This document shows, piece after piece, positions 1 through 12,719 of a DNA stretch of 64,000 nucleotides. Origin of the DNA: Poronia punctata (lineage: Eukaryota > Ascomycota > Sordariomycetes > Xylariales > Xylariaceae). The stretch lies in contig MU401650.1 of the NCBI GenBank assembly GCA_022579005.1, forward strand, positions 1 to 64,000, read 5' to 3'. The notes beneath the pieces were generated by a model. It worked only from the letters and a program-made list of their open reading frames with translations, searched no databases and had not been told where the DNA came from. The first letter of the stretch is position 1. Each line of letters begins with the position of its first letter. The position numbers and the translations under genes are program-made.

Positions 1-620
1 ACTTTTTTTTTAGTTATATACTTTAAATATACTTTAATATACTTAAAATAAAGTAAAATAGTATAAAATAAAAGTTAATTAAGTACTATAATTAGCATAT
101 TTAATTAGTTTGCATTTTTAACCTTAAAGTACTTTTAATAAAATATAATTATTACGCTATTAAATAAATAACATATATATACGTAATTAATAAAATAATA
201 AATAAAAAATAAGCACTATAAAGTAAAAAAATATATTGTTTTAATAATAAAAAATAAATTTAATATTATAAAAGTAATAATATAAACACAATAAAAATAT
301 ATTAAAGTAAAAACTTATAAGAAATATAATATATATAATTTGCTTAATAAGCTATATAAAATAAAAAGTAAAATAAATAATGTATTATGTTTATTTTTAA
401 ATTTAAATAAATATTTTTAAAATTTTAAAATATAATGCTTTACTTATATGCTTAGTTATAAATTTTTTTATATAACTTATAATTTGCTTTAGTTTTTATA
501 TTGCTAAAGTTATTAAATAACTTTTTTATTAATATACTTTATAGCTAGAAAATAGTTAGTATTTAATAAAAAAAAAGCATAGCATTAGCTTAAAATAAAA
601 GTAAATATTACTAACTTTTA

Positions 621-857
621 CTTGCTTAAGTATTTTTTAATAAAGTTTTTTTTTAAGTTTTTAAACTTTAGCTTAAAGTTTTTTAATATCTTTTTTTTAC
701 TTGCTTAAATATTTTTTAATAAAGTCTTTTTTTAAATTTTTAAACTTTAGCTTAAAGTTTTTTAATATTCTTTTTTTACTTGCTTAAGTATTTTTTAATA
801 AAGTTTTCTTTTAAGTTTTTAAACTTTAGCTTAAAGTTTTTTAATATTTTTTTTAAA
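621..857. repeat. 79-bp tandem repeat, three copies
   Basis: Three consecutive units begin with CTTGCTTAA at 621, 700 and 779, giving an exact period of 79 bases. Each contains the same TTTTTTAATAAAG and AAACTTTAGCTTAAAG blocks; differences are mostly T/C and A/G. Confidence 0.85.
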
Positions 858-1039
858 AACTTTAATTATATTATTAAGTTTTTTAACCTTATTTTTTTAA
901 TTTATTTTTAATGTTTTACATTGCTAGCATTAGCTTTAGCCCCTTTATTTTTATACAAGAGCTTAAGCACGCTAAAGTTGTTGCTATATTAAAATCTTTG
1001 CTTTTACTTTGCTGCTATTATTATTATCTTTAGTTTTTA

Positions 1040-1400
1040 AAACTATAATATAAAGGTAAAAACTTATAAAAAACATAATATATAACTTGCTTAATAAGCT
1101 ATATAAAATAAAGATTATAATATAATTGCAATATAAAGGTAAAAACTTATAAAAAACGTAATATAAAATCTAGCTAATAAGCTATATAAAACTAAAAGCT
1201 ACAATACAACCTTAATATAAAAATAAAAACTTATAAAAAACGCAATATAAAATCTAGCTAATAAGCTATATAAAACTAAAAGCTATAATATAATTATAAT
1301 ATAAAAGTAAATACTTATAAAAAACGTAATATAAAATCTAGCTAATAAGCTATATAAAATTAAAAGCTATAACATAACTATAAAATAAAGCAAAAGTAGC
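1040..1400. repeat. ~84-bp minisatellite, cluster 1
   Basis: At least four units with period 83-84 (marker AAAGGTAAAAAC-like blocks at 1052, 1135, 1219 and 1303). Each unit has the blocks ACTTATAAAAAACG, AATATAAAATCTAGC and TAATAAGCTATATAAAA. The same unit recurs in two further clusters at about 2320-2600 and 3460-3730. Confidence 0.85.
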
Positions 1401-2319
1401 AATATATAATTAAACTAATAAATTATATAAAATAGGGGCTATAATATAACTATAGAAATTTTATAAAGGTAATAATATATAATTAAACTAATACGCTATA
1501 AATAAGCAAGGGGCTTAATAACAATATATACAGTTAAAGTATAGGTTTTTTAATATAATAATAGTTAACATAATATTATGTTTATAACTTTTAAAAAAAG
1601 CAATAAAAACAGTACATAAAGTTAAAACAATAAAAACATATTTTATATATTTTAATTAGCTATATAAAGTATATATTTTAACCTAGAAGATATAGGAATA
1701 TATTGCTATAAGGTGTAGTAGTGCAAGGTAAAGCGCGTAAGTATTAGCTGTGTAGGCTGTGTGGTCTATATAGAAAACAAAAAAAAAATTTGACTAAGTC
1801 AGAAAACCTGCGCTGTTATAAACCTATAAAGTAAATTAATTAAAAAAAAACATATAAAAAAACTACTTTATATAGTTAAACTATTATAATTAGTTATTAA
1901 AAAACTAGCACTATAATGCAATAATATAAAAGCTTAAACTATTATAGTAATAGTAAATATTTAAAGCAATCTTTTTTTACTTAAAAAGCAACTAATTAAA
2001 AAAAACTTAAAAAATACTAGTTTAAACTTAAACTATGCTTTAAAATAAGTTAAATGTTTTTTAAAAAAAAGTAGTTATAAATTAGTTAATAGCAATATAG
2101 CTAATTAAGTAGCTTATAACTATTACTTTCTTTAAATAGTAAATATAAAGGCCTGTACTTATAAACAGCTACAACCTTACTAGTTAATATATATATAAGT
2201 TTGCACTTTTAATAAAAGCTTAAAAGCTTTTCCTTTTTTTTCTCTTTACTTTAAAACTTTTAGCAATAAATTAAATTACTTTTAAAAGCCTTGCTTTTTT
2301 TATAACCTAATTATAACAA

Positions 2320-2600
2320 TAATATAACTATAATATAAAGGTAAAAACTTATAAAAAACGCAATATAAAATCTAGCAAATAAGCTATATAAAATAAAAGC
2401 TATAATATAATTATAATATAAAGGTAAAAACTTATAAAAAATGCAATATATAACCTATATAATAAGCTATATAAAATAAAACCTATAATATAACTTTAAT
2501 ATAAAAGTAAAAACTTATAAAAAACGCAATATAAAATCTAGCTAATAAGCTATATAAAATAAGAGCTATAATATAACTATAATATAAAAGCAAAGTTTTA
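2320..2600. repeat. ~84-bp minisatellite, cluster 2
   Basis: About three units of the 84-bp repeat seen at 1040-1400, with the same ACTTATAAAAAACG and TAATAAGCTATATAAAA blocks in the same order and orientation. Confidence 0.8.
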
Positions 2601-3459
2601 TAAAGTCTTAACTTTGTTATACTATATAATCTTGTTTTTAACGTTATTAAAGTAGGCTTTAAGCTTGTTTACATTATATAATAAAAGCAAGAAAAAGGTA
2701 GGTGTTTTTAAAATATAGAAAGTTACTTTGCTAATAAAGGTCTAGATTTTTATAAACCTAATAAACTTTTTTTTTGTTGCTTTTTTAAAGCATATTATTA
2801 TACTACTTAAAGTTTAGTTAATTTTAGTTTTTAAGTATTTTTATATAAAGGCTTTAGCTTGTAAGTATTTAATAGTTAATATCTTAGCTATACTAGTATT
2901 TTATAAAATACTTTAGTACTTATAAGTGTACTAATTTTTAAAAAGAAATAAATTTGCTAAGCTTGTAAGTTTTATTATAAGCTAGTAAATATTTTCTTTT
3001 ATAGTATAATAAAGATAAGCAGCTTTTATTAAAAATTAAACAGCCTGGTTGCCTTTTTTAAAATCGAAATTATTGGCTATGTTATTATTATTATCTAATA
3101 GCTCTTTAACTCTTGTTTTTTTATAAAATAAAAAGATAACACAATAAACAATATATAAAACAAATAATAATAAATTCTATTTTTTAAATTAGTTTTACAT
3201 TAAAAATCTTAGTTTTAAGTTAAGAATTGCAGCTAAGGCGCAATTCCCTTTTATATTGTCTTTATATAAAGCTAACTAATTTAATTAAAATTAAAAGGGC
3301 TAAAAAAACTCTGCTAGTGTTTATGCTATAAGTTAGCTACTATGTAGCTAATAAGTGCCTTGTCTACTTAGTTAAGTTAGCCTAACTCTTGCAGCTTTAG
3401 CAGCCTAAGCTGCGTTTTTAGCTATAGTGTTATTATTAATATTTTAATAATAATAATAA

Positions 3460-3730
3460 TATAACTACAATATAAAGGTAAAAACTTATAAAAAACGTAA
3501 TATAAAATCTAGCTAATAAGTTATATAAAATAAAAGCTATAATATAATTATAATATAAAGATAAAAACTTATAAAAAATGCAATATATAACTTATTTAAT
3601 AAGCTATATAAAATAAAACCTGCAATATAAGTTTAATATAAAAGTAAAAACTTATAAAAAACGCAATATAAAATCTAGCTAATAAGCTATATAAAATAAA
3701 GACTATAATATAACTATAATATAAAAGCAA
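3460..3730. repeat. ~84-bp minisatellite, cluster 3
   Basis: About three units of the same 84-bp repeat. Homology to cluster 1 continues downstream: 3720-4105 resembles 1380-1842, both ending in a shared CCTGCGCT..TTATAAAC..AAGTAAATTAAT stretch. The clusters are therefore parts of a larger duplicated segment of several hundred bases. Confidence 0.8.
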
Positions 3731-5425
3731 AGTTTTATAAAAATAGTAATATATAATTTAACTAATATATAATAAAAAAGCTAAAGGCTTAATAAAAAAA
3801 TAAATAGTTAAAGTATAGATTTTTATAGTAGCAATAAACACAATGCTAGCTATATAACTTTAAAAAAACATTAATAAAAGCAATATTATAATAAAAGTTA
3901 AAATAATAAAAATATATATTATATATTTTAATTAGCTATATAAAGTATAAGTTTTAACCTATAAAGTAAATTAATATATTAGTATAGGTTATAATAGTAT
4001 AAAGTAAAGCATATAGGTAATATAGTTTATATAAAAATTAAAAACAAATTTAATAAAGTTAAAAAACCTGCGCTATTATAAACTTATAAAGTAAATTAAT
4101 AATTTAAGTTTATATTATAAGCGTTTTTAAAATAAGAAAAGGGCTATTAAAATTAGTAAGTTTATTAATATAATTGCTTTTTTAAATTAAATTTAAAGTA
4201 ATTATTAAAGTTAAGATTTAATAACAATATTATTATAAATTAATGCTAATTAGTTTTTAAATTAGCTATAAATTAATTAAAATAGTAAAAATGCTTATTA
4301 TTTTTTATTTTATTATTAAATAACCTATAAACTATATACTATAATTTTATATTAGCTTTTTTTATATACTATAATTTTACTATAAAGTTATTAAAGCAAT
4401 TTACTTAAATTAGTTTTTAAATGCTATATAAAGCTAAAGCAACTTTAAGTTAAGTTAAAAGCAAGTATAGTAATAGTTTTTATTTTTAAACCTTGCTTTT
4501 TTATAGTTGCTAATTTAACTACTAATTAATATTAGTCTAGCTAAAATAAATATAATTATAATATATTATTATTAATAGTACTATATTAACTTAATTAATT
4601 AAAAAGAAAAAAAGTTATAAAAACTTTTTTTAGCAAGTTTTATATAGCTATAAAAGTTTGCAATATAATTTAAACTTATTAGCAATATAAAAAAAACATA
4701 TATTTACTATATATTTAATATATAAAAAACGTATACTTTTTATATACTAATAATATACTATATATATATACTATATATATACCTTTTTAATAAAGTAAGT
4801 TTAATATAATTTAAAACTAATATATTAAAAACTAAATATTTATGTTTATAAGATATTTACGTTTTAATAGCTTTAATATAGTTAATAAAGTTAAAGGTAT
4901 TAAAAGAAATTCTAATAAAATAAGTAAAAAAGAAATTTATTATAAAAAAACTTTTCCTTTTATAATAATCTTTACTTTAGCTCTATTTTTACTACTATAT
5001 AAGCATTATATTAATTATAGTCTTCTTATAACCTATTAAATCTAATAACTACTACTACTACTACTATAGTTTAGCAGAGGAATTATTTACACTGTGTTCT
5101 AGGCGTTAGCAACTGTCTACCACTGCAAAACAGCAGACACAGTACGGACCCGACAGCAGATCCAGCATAGCCCTTTTAGATAACTAGGAAAAGATAGAGC
5201 TATAGCTACAAAGGAGTTGTTTTTGCCCGGTACAAGAACAGCAATTCAAAACTGGAATTACTGGTTAGAACTGTCATTCAAGGGACATCAAAGGTCACTA
5301 AAGAGGAACAGCTCAAGCCTGAAAAATAACACAACAACCTTTTCTTGTTAATCAAGACTCCAAAACCTGCATTGAAAACTTCTATCTACAAGAAACCCCT
5401 CATGCCCCAACCCTGTTATACCCTT

Positions 5426-6765
5426 TTACAAGTTGCTGATCAGGGTGTTGTATGCCTGCTTAGGCTGGTAGTTGCTATCAAAGAGGAGAGGGTTCTCGCT
5501 TCCTCGCCAGCTGTCCTTGTCAGACACACCCCAGACGGTGATACCAACGCACTTGGGAACATCGAGGCAGGCGTTTACAACGGTAAGGTAATCGTTGGCC
5601 GAGGCGTTGGCGATGTCGAGCTCGGTGATGGCGATCTCCTTGACGTTGGCCTGGGCGAGAGCCTTGAGGGCAGCGGGAACGCCGGACGCAGCGTTCCAGC
5701 CGCCAGGGGCAGCAAGATGGGTCTGCGAGCCGATACCGTCGATGGGAATGCCCTGAGAGATCCACTTGTTCACGTGAGCGACCATACCATTGGTGAGCTT
5801 GGCATAGTTGGCAATGTCAAGGTTGTAGTCGTTGATGTAGAGCTTAGCATTGGGGTCGGCGGCGCGGGCGGCGCGGAACGCAATGCCTACAAAGTCCTCA
5901 CCAAGTACGCGGCTGAAGACGCTGTCTCGGAGATTGCCGTCCTCGGCGAAGATCTCGTTGACGACGTCCCACTGCAGGATCTTGCCCTTGTAGTGGGTGA
6001 CGGTCGTAGTGACGTGGTTCTCGATGACCTGGGTAAGGGTGTTACGGTCATTGATCTGCGTCACCCAGCCCGGGAGCTGGCCGTGCCAGAGTAGCGTGTG
6101 GCCACGGATGAGCTTTCCGTTCTGCTGTGCCCAGTTGACGACAGAATCAGCGTTGGCAAAGTTGAAGTTGCCACGAGAGCCTTAGGGTGCGGAGTTAACA
6201 ACGGTTGACCTGCTTCCGGGGGGGGAGACACTAGCAACGTAATTACTCACCCTCAATGGCGTCCCATTTCATGCTGTTCTCGCACGTCACCTGCCCAAAG
6301 TCGGCCTTGGCAATGTTGGTCAAGGCGCCGTTGTTTAGATGGTAATGGTCGATCTCAGTTCCGAAATAAGTCTTTCCGTGTGAGGTGAACTTGGCATGCA
6401 GACCAGTTCCGGTAGCAGCGCCACCGCTCCTGGTAGTCGTGGGAGAGGTGCCAGCCGTGGTGGTAGGGGTGGTACCACCGCCGGAGCCGGGTTGACATTG
6501 CCAGTAATAGTCGCTGCCAAGGTGTCAGAAAGAAGAGCGGTAGGAAAATGCCTGGGGAGGGTCTTACTTGACAACAACGCAATGTGTGCCGGAAACGCAG
6601 GTGGTGGTACCTTGCCAGTCTCTACCGCCGCCTGATGGATAAAATGTGTCAGCATAGAGCGTCTCCCTCGACATTAACCGGAAGTCTAGACGTACATTGG
6701 TCCCAGGCATTGCCTTGGCCTAACACGGCCGCGGGGGCAAGAAGAAGGGCGAGAGAGGTACGCAT
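5426..6765 (-). CDS. Secreted endo-1,4-beta-xylanase, GH10 with N-terminal CBM1
   Basis: Secreted plant-cell-wall hydrolase that cuts beta-1,4 bonds in xylan. Four exons can be joined with clean GT..AG introns: 6765-6696, 6631-6568, 6513-6251 and 6180-5426, giving 383 aa. Order: signal peptide (about residues 1-18); cellulose-binding CBM1 with four cysteines (24, 35, 41, 51) and the aromatic YYW triplet; a Thr/Ser/Gly linker; then the GH10 barrel. The acid/base Glu is E208 in DVVNEIF and the nucleophile is E319 in [17 protein letters not shown] is another family signature. The first two introns interrupt CBM1, so a plain ORF search shows only the catalytic part. Start chosen because it gives a typical signal peptide and lies just before the first in-frame exon. 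Likely induced by plant biomass, though no regulator site was verified. Confidence 0.95.
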
Positions 6766-8319
6766 GATGGTGGATTCCAAGTCGATAGAAGACGATTATC
6801 TGGAGCTCGTGAGGTACGCAACAGGAAAACGTTTCGACTCTCAAGGAAGCGATCGCCGCCGTATATGTACTGATCGTCCGGGCAGACCAGGGAATATCTC
6901 AAGATAGCAATACACCAAAGTTGTCACCCTGAGAATGCTCGTTTAGGCCATGCCAAGGAACTGTGGAGAGGCCTAGAACCCAGCTACAACGGGGAAGCGG
7001 GTTGGCTGAGACGGAAAAGGGAAATGATCGGAGCAGACATCCGGCCCCCAACAAGTTAGAACCTCCGTCCGAGACCAGTCGTCAGGCCCGCAATCAGTTA
7101 GAGGTTCTGCTTGGGTGAAGAACTTGGCGCGCCGACAGCATCGTGTATCGCCGATGGCTGACGGCGGGTAAACAACGAAGGAAAAAGCCACCAGTGACCG
7201 CGCGGGGAAGCGAGGTAAAGTCGTCCACCACGAAGTGCCGAATATAGACCGGCCAGTGTTTTGGAAAGCAAGGTACTTCACCAGTTTGCACTCCGTATAA
7301 GCGCACGATACAGGCCGTTCAGCCTCCTTGTCCGCCGCGTGATCTCGTCCACCGGCCCCGCTTGCAAACCCTACGATGTCTGATTGAAAGGGATGAATAA
7401 TTCCGTTACCATGTGACGGTTGCGTCGTAGTCGATTTCTCTACACAAGGATCGAAAAAAACGCAGTCTAATCTAAGTTTATCGCGATTGGTCAGTATCCA
7501 TTGTTTATTTTCGAATGGCTCGGTGATGGGCGCAATCTTACACGTCCTGGAATTACATTAGCAGCGAGTTGGATGCCAGAATGAACCACTGGAACCGAGT
7601 TCCCCCCAGTTTAAGTGGTTTAAGGTTTCTGGGTCCTGTGGCCTGGCCAATTGATATGCGGCCCGTACTTAAGCGCATGCAGTTCACATCTACGTGTATA
7701 ATACTAGCACGTGGTAAAGAAGCTTGATATGACCTCGACGACGGTAGGGTCAACTAGATCTGGCAGACACACTGGCGCCCGCGCGGCTAACGCTATTCAC
7801 AACGGACCGTCTATAGCCGGTGCCGCAGGAAATGTGGGTAATCCCGCAAAACACTAAGCAGACCCCGGCTAGCGTTGCCCAACAAAATTTCCCAGTAGCG
7901 CGTCACTAGTTACCGAGTTTCTGCTTACGAGTACACTCGCGCTTAGACGGCAAAGGCGGGAAGGGTAGAGCTTCATGCACAGCAACAAAATGTATTTCCT
8001 AGTTACGAGCGACGACGCTTACCCAGGCGTGCTAGGCAAGGAAAGGAACACGCGTTCTGGGCGCGATGTGGACGGCGGATCCGCCCCTACTGACTACTTA
8101 CTGCCAAGAGCAGGTACCTACCAGCAGGTCAACCTTCCATCGAGGCAGAAACCGGGGACTACCTACTCGTATGTACCAATATAACGCAAAAATGAAGATG
8201 TTCCAAAACTGCGCCGATGCATTCCCTAAGACGCCGTAGAACTAGCCGAGGGTTCTATTCTTTTCCAAACGATCTTAGCGCCGCGTTTACCGGCCCCTTG
8301 CGCCGGAACTGCCACCACT
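6766..8319. other. Intergenic, no gene recognised
   Basis: Normal-composition DNA between the xylanase start and the 3' end of the PKS relic. Only short ORFs without recognisable motifs occur. It includes the xylanase promoter on its left side. Confidence 0.6.
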
Positions 8320-11108
8320 CTACAGATAATGAGCATCCAACGGACTTCTCATCGACTCTGCTGGCTCGACACCCCTTTGCAACGCATCACGCGGCGTCGC
8401 AATTCCCATTGATAGTTGGGTTCGATCACTAGCCAGGAGGCCCAGGCCAGGGTCACAGTACTTATCCAAAACAGCAAAAAGCTCGCGTCCGGCAATGTCC
8501 AAGAATCTGGGCGACTTTGCTAGTGCAGCCCTCAGAATCTCGTTTTCAGCGACGATACCTATGTCGCGCGTGACGCCCAAATCAATCGACATTGCCTTTT
8601 GGCCTCGCCGCACTCTGTATCTAGCAAGGGCATCTTGGAATGTGCAACCGGCATTGTAGTTCGCCTGGCCCGGGTTGCCGATGACTCCGGCGATGGATGA
8701 TAACATGACGAAGAAGTCAAGACTCCTAGGAAGGAGCGTGTGCAGGTTCCAAGACACGTCCACTTTTGAACGGATAGTGCTTTCCCATTGTCCATGAGTC
8801 ATTGTATCAAATGGTGAGTCCTATACGTGTTAGATGCTCCCCTACTAACCTGTCTGAATGGCCACTTACGTTGAGGACCATGCTCGCTATGATACAGCCT
8901 CGAATTGGTGGCATTGTATTGCTACATTCACCGAGAACTCGCGACAGCATCACCTTCGAAGAGCAGTCGCACACTGGCGCCGCAACAGATACACCGTAGG
9001 CCCCAAGTTCGTTCACGACTTGTATAGCATCTTGTGAGACAGCACCTGATCTGGATGGTACGATCAAGTGTTTAGCGCCTTTGGTGGCAAGCCATTTCAA
9101 TACGGCACGACCGATTCCCCCAAAGCCGCCGGCAACGAGGTACGCTCCGTCCTTCTCTAAAGACCAAGTGGTTTGACAGCGAGCTCTGTGAAGGCCAGGG
9201 GGTTTGATATCCCAGGATTCGCCTTCAGTCTCCACATTCTCGAGTGCGAGTTTCTTCGGAAACGCGGGCTCTTCGGCAAAGCGGTTTGTCTCAGGAGAAC
9301 TCAGGTCACTACTACCAACTTTTATTTTCGAACCAGGCAGACAAGACTCCGATATTTTTTGCGGAACGATTGAGGCGAACACATCGGCATAAATCTCCCT
9401 CTCTTCTACCAGGCGGCCTGAAAAGAACATCCCATTCCTCATTATATATTCCGGCTCAAAACTCTCTGTCGGCGCGTCCAGTGTTACATCCAATATCTTC
9501 AAGATTGACATGGCACTGTCATTGAGTAACTCGTCATCGACTTCCATATTTAGGGAGACTATACGCTTTGAATTAAATTCAGCTCTTAGCGTACGAAGGA
9601 GACCGTCCTTCAGTCCATGGTAAGAAGGTATCTCTAGCAGAGGGTCGTAAGAGTTGCCGGAACGTGTTATCCAGATAAGATCGTTGCATCGGTGTGTCAG
9701 ACCCCGTATACGACTTAGGTCGTCTAGACTCGCTCTAGCGAGGTGACGCCCCGTCGTATCGGCGAGGAAAATAATGTGAGCTACCGCGTCCGGTGACTCG
9801 ACTGCTTCTGCAAGAGACACAATACCACGCCGGGATGCGGGCACGTCAACTAGATTGTTGTGCAGTTGAAGTGCCAGATCTTTTTGATACTCGCTTGTGT
9901 CGTCAATCCCAATTTGTACTCTTTGTCGGAGCTTTTGGCTTCCTGTGGTCGAGCCCACTTGCGCCGCGGAGACGACGATGTTGGTGACGTGTAATTCAGC
10001 AGATGCATAGCCTCTGGTGGTCATGTCATTCCCAGAGAAACCGTTGCACTTCAGTATTTGATCCCACTGGGCTTCCGATGCATAAGCAGATGCTTCCTCG
10101 GATCTTCCTTCACTCTCCAGTCTGTTCGGTACCAAGTCGAGCGCCAGGTTTATCGCAAACGAGTTCGTCGCCGCTAACTCACTAACTATTAATTTGCCGC
10201 CGGGCTTGAGGAGCCGCTGAAAGGTCTGTAACGCTGTCGCCAATTTGATGGACGGGTCGAGTATAGTACTTGCCACAATCATATCGTATGAAAACTCCGG
10301 AAAACCTTGTAACGTTGTATCTTGTGCGATAACCAGTGTTTCAAACTTCATGCGGTCGTGGAAAGCTGGGATTTTCGAGAAAACTGTCTCTCCGAAATCT
10401 GAAGAGGAATTGGCAAAGGTGTACTGCGAGAAAGCACAGCCCCCAGTCTGATTTTCGATGTCTTCCAAGACCGAAAGGATGTATAATCCCATGCCCTCAC
10501 TGGACGGACCGACGTGGAGAATCTTTTGCAGAGGGTTCTGATGCGTTGAGAGCTCCAGGTATTTCCTGAGCTGGCCACTTCCCCATGTTGGTCGCACCAG
10601 TTGATCGAGAAACTGTCGTGCACCGTTACGTAACCGAACCAGATGGTCGCCGTCGACCTTTTGCTGTAATATTGGGCCTAGATCATGCAGTACATCTATA
10701 AAGAACTGCCAACTTGGTCTGTACTTGACTAGGTCTTTGAGATGCACGACCAAATCACTATCGCCACTTTCCGTATCTAAGTGGTTTCCGGTTTCGTTCC
10801 CAGACTGGATATGCTTCTTGATCCAGAACACAGTACTCCTTCATATATGGTGGGAGAGCAGACCAGTGCGGCTCATCCAATTGGTTTAGCTTGCGTCTTG
10901 TTGATTCACGCAAGATGGTGTCAAGCCGGGAGTACTCATCACCTATGCCCGCGTCTTCAACTATACCATGATCATTTGCATTACAAACTTCGCGAAGCTG
11001 TTTTGGGCTTAACATGGACAGCTGGGGCTTCCATGCGACACTGTGTAGCGGCTTTGGCATGTCCCGACCCCCTCCTTTGTCCGACGAGTCGGGTCGCTCT
11101 GTTCCCAT
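8320..11108 (-). pseudogene. Broken highly-reducing polyketide synthase remnant (MT-KR)
   Basis: Remnant of an iterative type I HR-PKS. Reading down the minus strand: 11108-10834 resembles the junction from the DH end (HSVAWKPQ) into the MT region. A one-base-scale frameshift near 10834 then moves to the frame open from 10831 to 8870 (continuing as WIKKHIQSG). This carries the C-methyltransferase-like domain and the central region, then the ketoreductase with NADPH motif GGFGGIGRA. A 49-base intron (8869-8821) joins MVLN to DSPFDTM in frame, and the KR active site follows (LSSIAG, Tyr in ANYNAG) until a stop at 8320. KS, AT and DH are absent upstream, where an in-frame TGA closes the frame. 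No acyl-carrier domain follows the KR. Only about 75 residues lie where an ~300-residue ER is expected. The MT glycine loop is altered (HVGPSSEGMG). It cannot make a polyketide alone. Confidence 0.85.
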
Positions 11109-12226
11109 CTTGCCTCGTCTATTTCCCGTTGGTCATATAATTTTATCCCCCCGCAGACGTTTCAATCGGATTCCTCACTCCTCGAGAACGCTACAAAACC
11201 AAACATAAGACAGGAGCACTGTATAAACCTGTTTTGATTATAGGTAGAGGTGTTACAGTCAATGGACCCGAATGCCTTGATAACTCAAAAGCCGAGATCA
11301 AAATCTCCCCATGATAAAAGGTGAGGGGCAGGTGGATCTCCCCATGTGTTCGGCTTACCACAGCGTTGCAGTCATAACAAGCAGTGATGAGCAGCAGTAA
11401 GAAACATAACGTAACGATCGTTTAATAGAGTCAGTATCAATACAATATGTCCCAAGAGCGGCTGGGAGTTCCCACCCCCCTCAACTACCTATACAAGATA
11501 TACGGGTATCCTGTCACAGAGTTTGAAGGGCTAACCTCTACACGGAAGTTTTGACTTTCGTCGAATTCATCTCCCATATACTCCTCAAAGGTGTTACTCT
11601 ACCTAATTGACGCCACCTCCTTTATGTAAAATCGTCTCGCAGTATTACAGTGCTTTCAATAGTTAACGTCACCATCATCTTTGCAGCGACAGTATCTCTA
11701 GTCAATGCAAAAATAATTAAAAAGGTTGCCAGACATAAGTGTGCCTGAAGAACCACCAATCTAATAATGTTAGGATTAGTACAAATGTGTTCTACCGGGG
11801 CGTTTTTGCCTGGCACCGCAACCACTGACCACTTTAACCAGACCTTCACCCCTGTCACTAACTTCGATGGGACTTTCCGGCCAGGAGTTATCCATGTCCT
11901 CGTTAAGTCCTATTTAAGAGTATGAATAAATAGTTACGCGGCTTGTAAGGCTTGTAAGGCTGGTATGTGAGGGATATAGATTTCATCTTATGCTGTCCAA
12001 ACCACTTCTTGTACATATAAGTATGTATTAGACTTGGCCAGTTCCTGATTCTAATATTGCGCACTTCGGGGGCGGACCTCGGAGTGAGGGAGTCATTACC
12101 CTGAAGTGGCCGTGTTGTTTACCGGCCCACCGTGTATACCGGGCGCATTAGGTGAGATACGAGTGTGTGAAGAAACGTGGTATTCCTTTCTCCCTCTATA
12201 TGCACCTACTAACCTGGCTTGGTGCA
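11109..12226. other. Intergenic, no gene recognised
   Basis: No conserved ORF seen. If the PKS was truncated by deletion, its missing 5' domains (KS, AT, DH) would have lain on this side, but no recognisable fragment of them remains. Confidence 0.5.
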
Positions 12227-12462
12227 GAAAAGACTGTATGAGATCTGCAAGGGGAATTAGAAGTTGGAAACAAGGTGATGTATTCTCTATCTATCTCTTT
12301 AGATGTAAATAAACTATTAAATACCTTTTAAAATAAGGTTTAGGTTTGATAACAAAGGGGGTTGCAACCTAAATATAGGGGTAAAAGGGAAGTAATAGCC
12401 CTTTTAAATAAATAAATGTAAGTTTAACGCTTTAAACCTTTTTTTTTTATCCTTTCTAAGCT
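12227..12462. repeat. Left 236-bp direct repeat (LTR-like)
   Basis: Begins GAAAAGACTGTATGAG and ends TTTCTAAGCT. Matches 13125-13360 end to end without a visible length change. Confidence 0.85.
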
Positions 12463-12719
12463 AATAAAATAGCATAAGAAAGTCTAGCGCCCTTGCTGTA
12501 ACTATAGCTATAATAAAGGTTATATTGTAGGTATAGTGCTGTATTATAATTTAGATTAAAAGGTAGTCTTAAAAGGTAGTCAGCTTATAATATTTTTTTT
12601 TTGTTGTTTTTAAGTATTGGTTTCGCATAATAGACTGCCGTTGTATATATGTATAGGGAAGTATATGTTGTTAGTGTATAGCCTTGCGTAATAGACAGCT
12701 TGTTAGTTAGCACTATAGC

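Larger units (their letters stand above)
1..5040. repeat. AT-rich, RIP-like repeat block (left)
   Basis: Almost pure A/T sequence with very few C or G and many TA dinucleotides, ending abruptly near 5040 at a short ACT microsatellite, after which normal composition begins. It contains decayed direct repeats rather than genes; the only ORF, 4842-5039 (65 codons), is a low-complexity artefact. The pattern is what RIP (C-to-T mutation of duplicated DNA in ascomycetes) leaves behind. The original elements can no longer be identified by eye. Confidence 0.85.

Noticed and set aside
4842..5039. 65-codon ORF in AT-rich DNA
   Set aside because: Low-complexity Ile/Lys/Asn/Tyr-rich frame expected by chance in such DNA; no motif.
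5345..6094. 249-codon ORF on the plus strand over the xylanase
   Set aside because: Antisense shadow of the GH10 exon; the minus strand has conserved catalytic motifs and consistent splicing.
10758..10834. Explaining the PKS frame change at ~10834 by an intron
   Set aside because: The only possible GT..AG pair would give an intron of about 32 bases and the wrong phase; a frameshift fits better.
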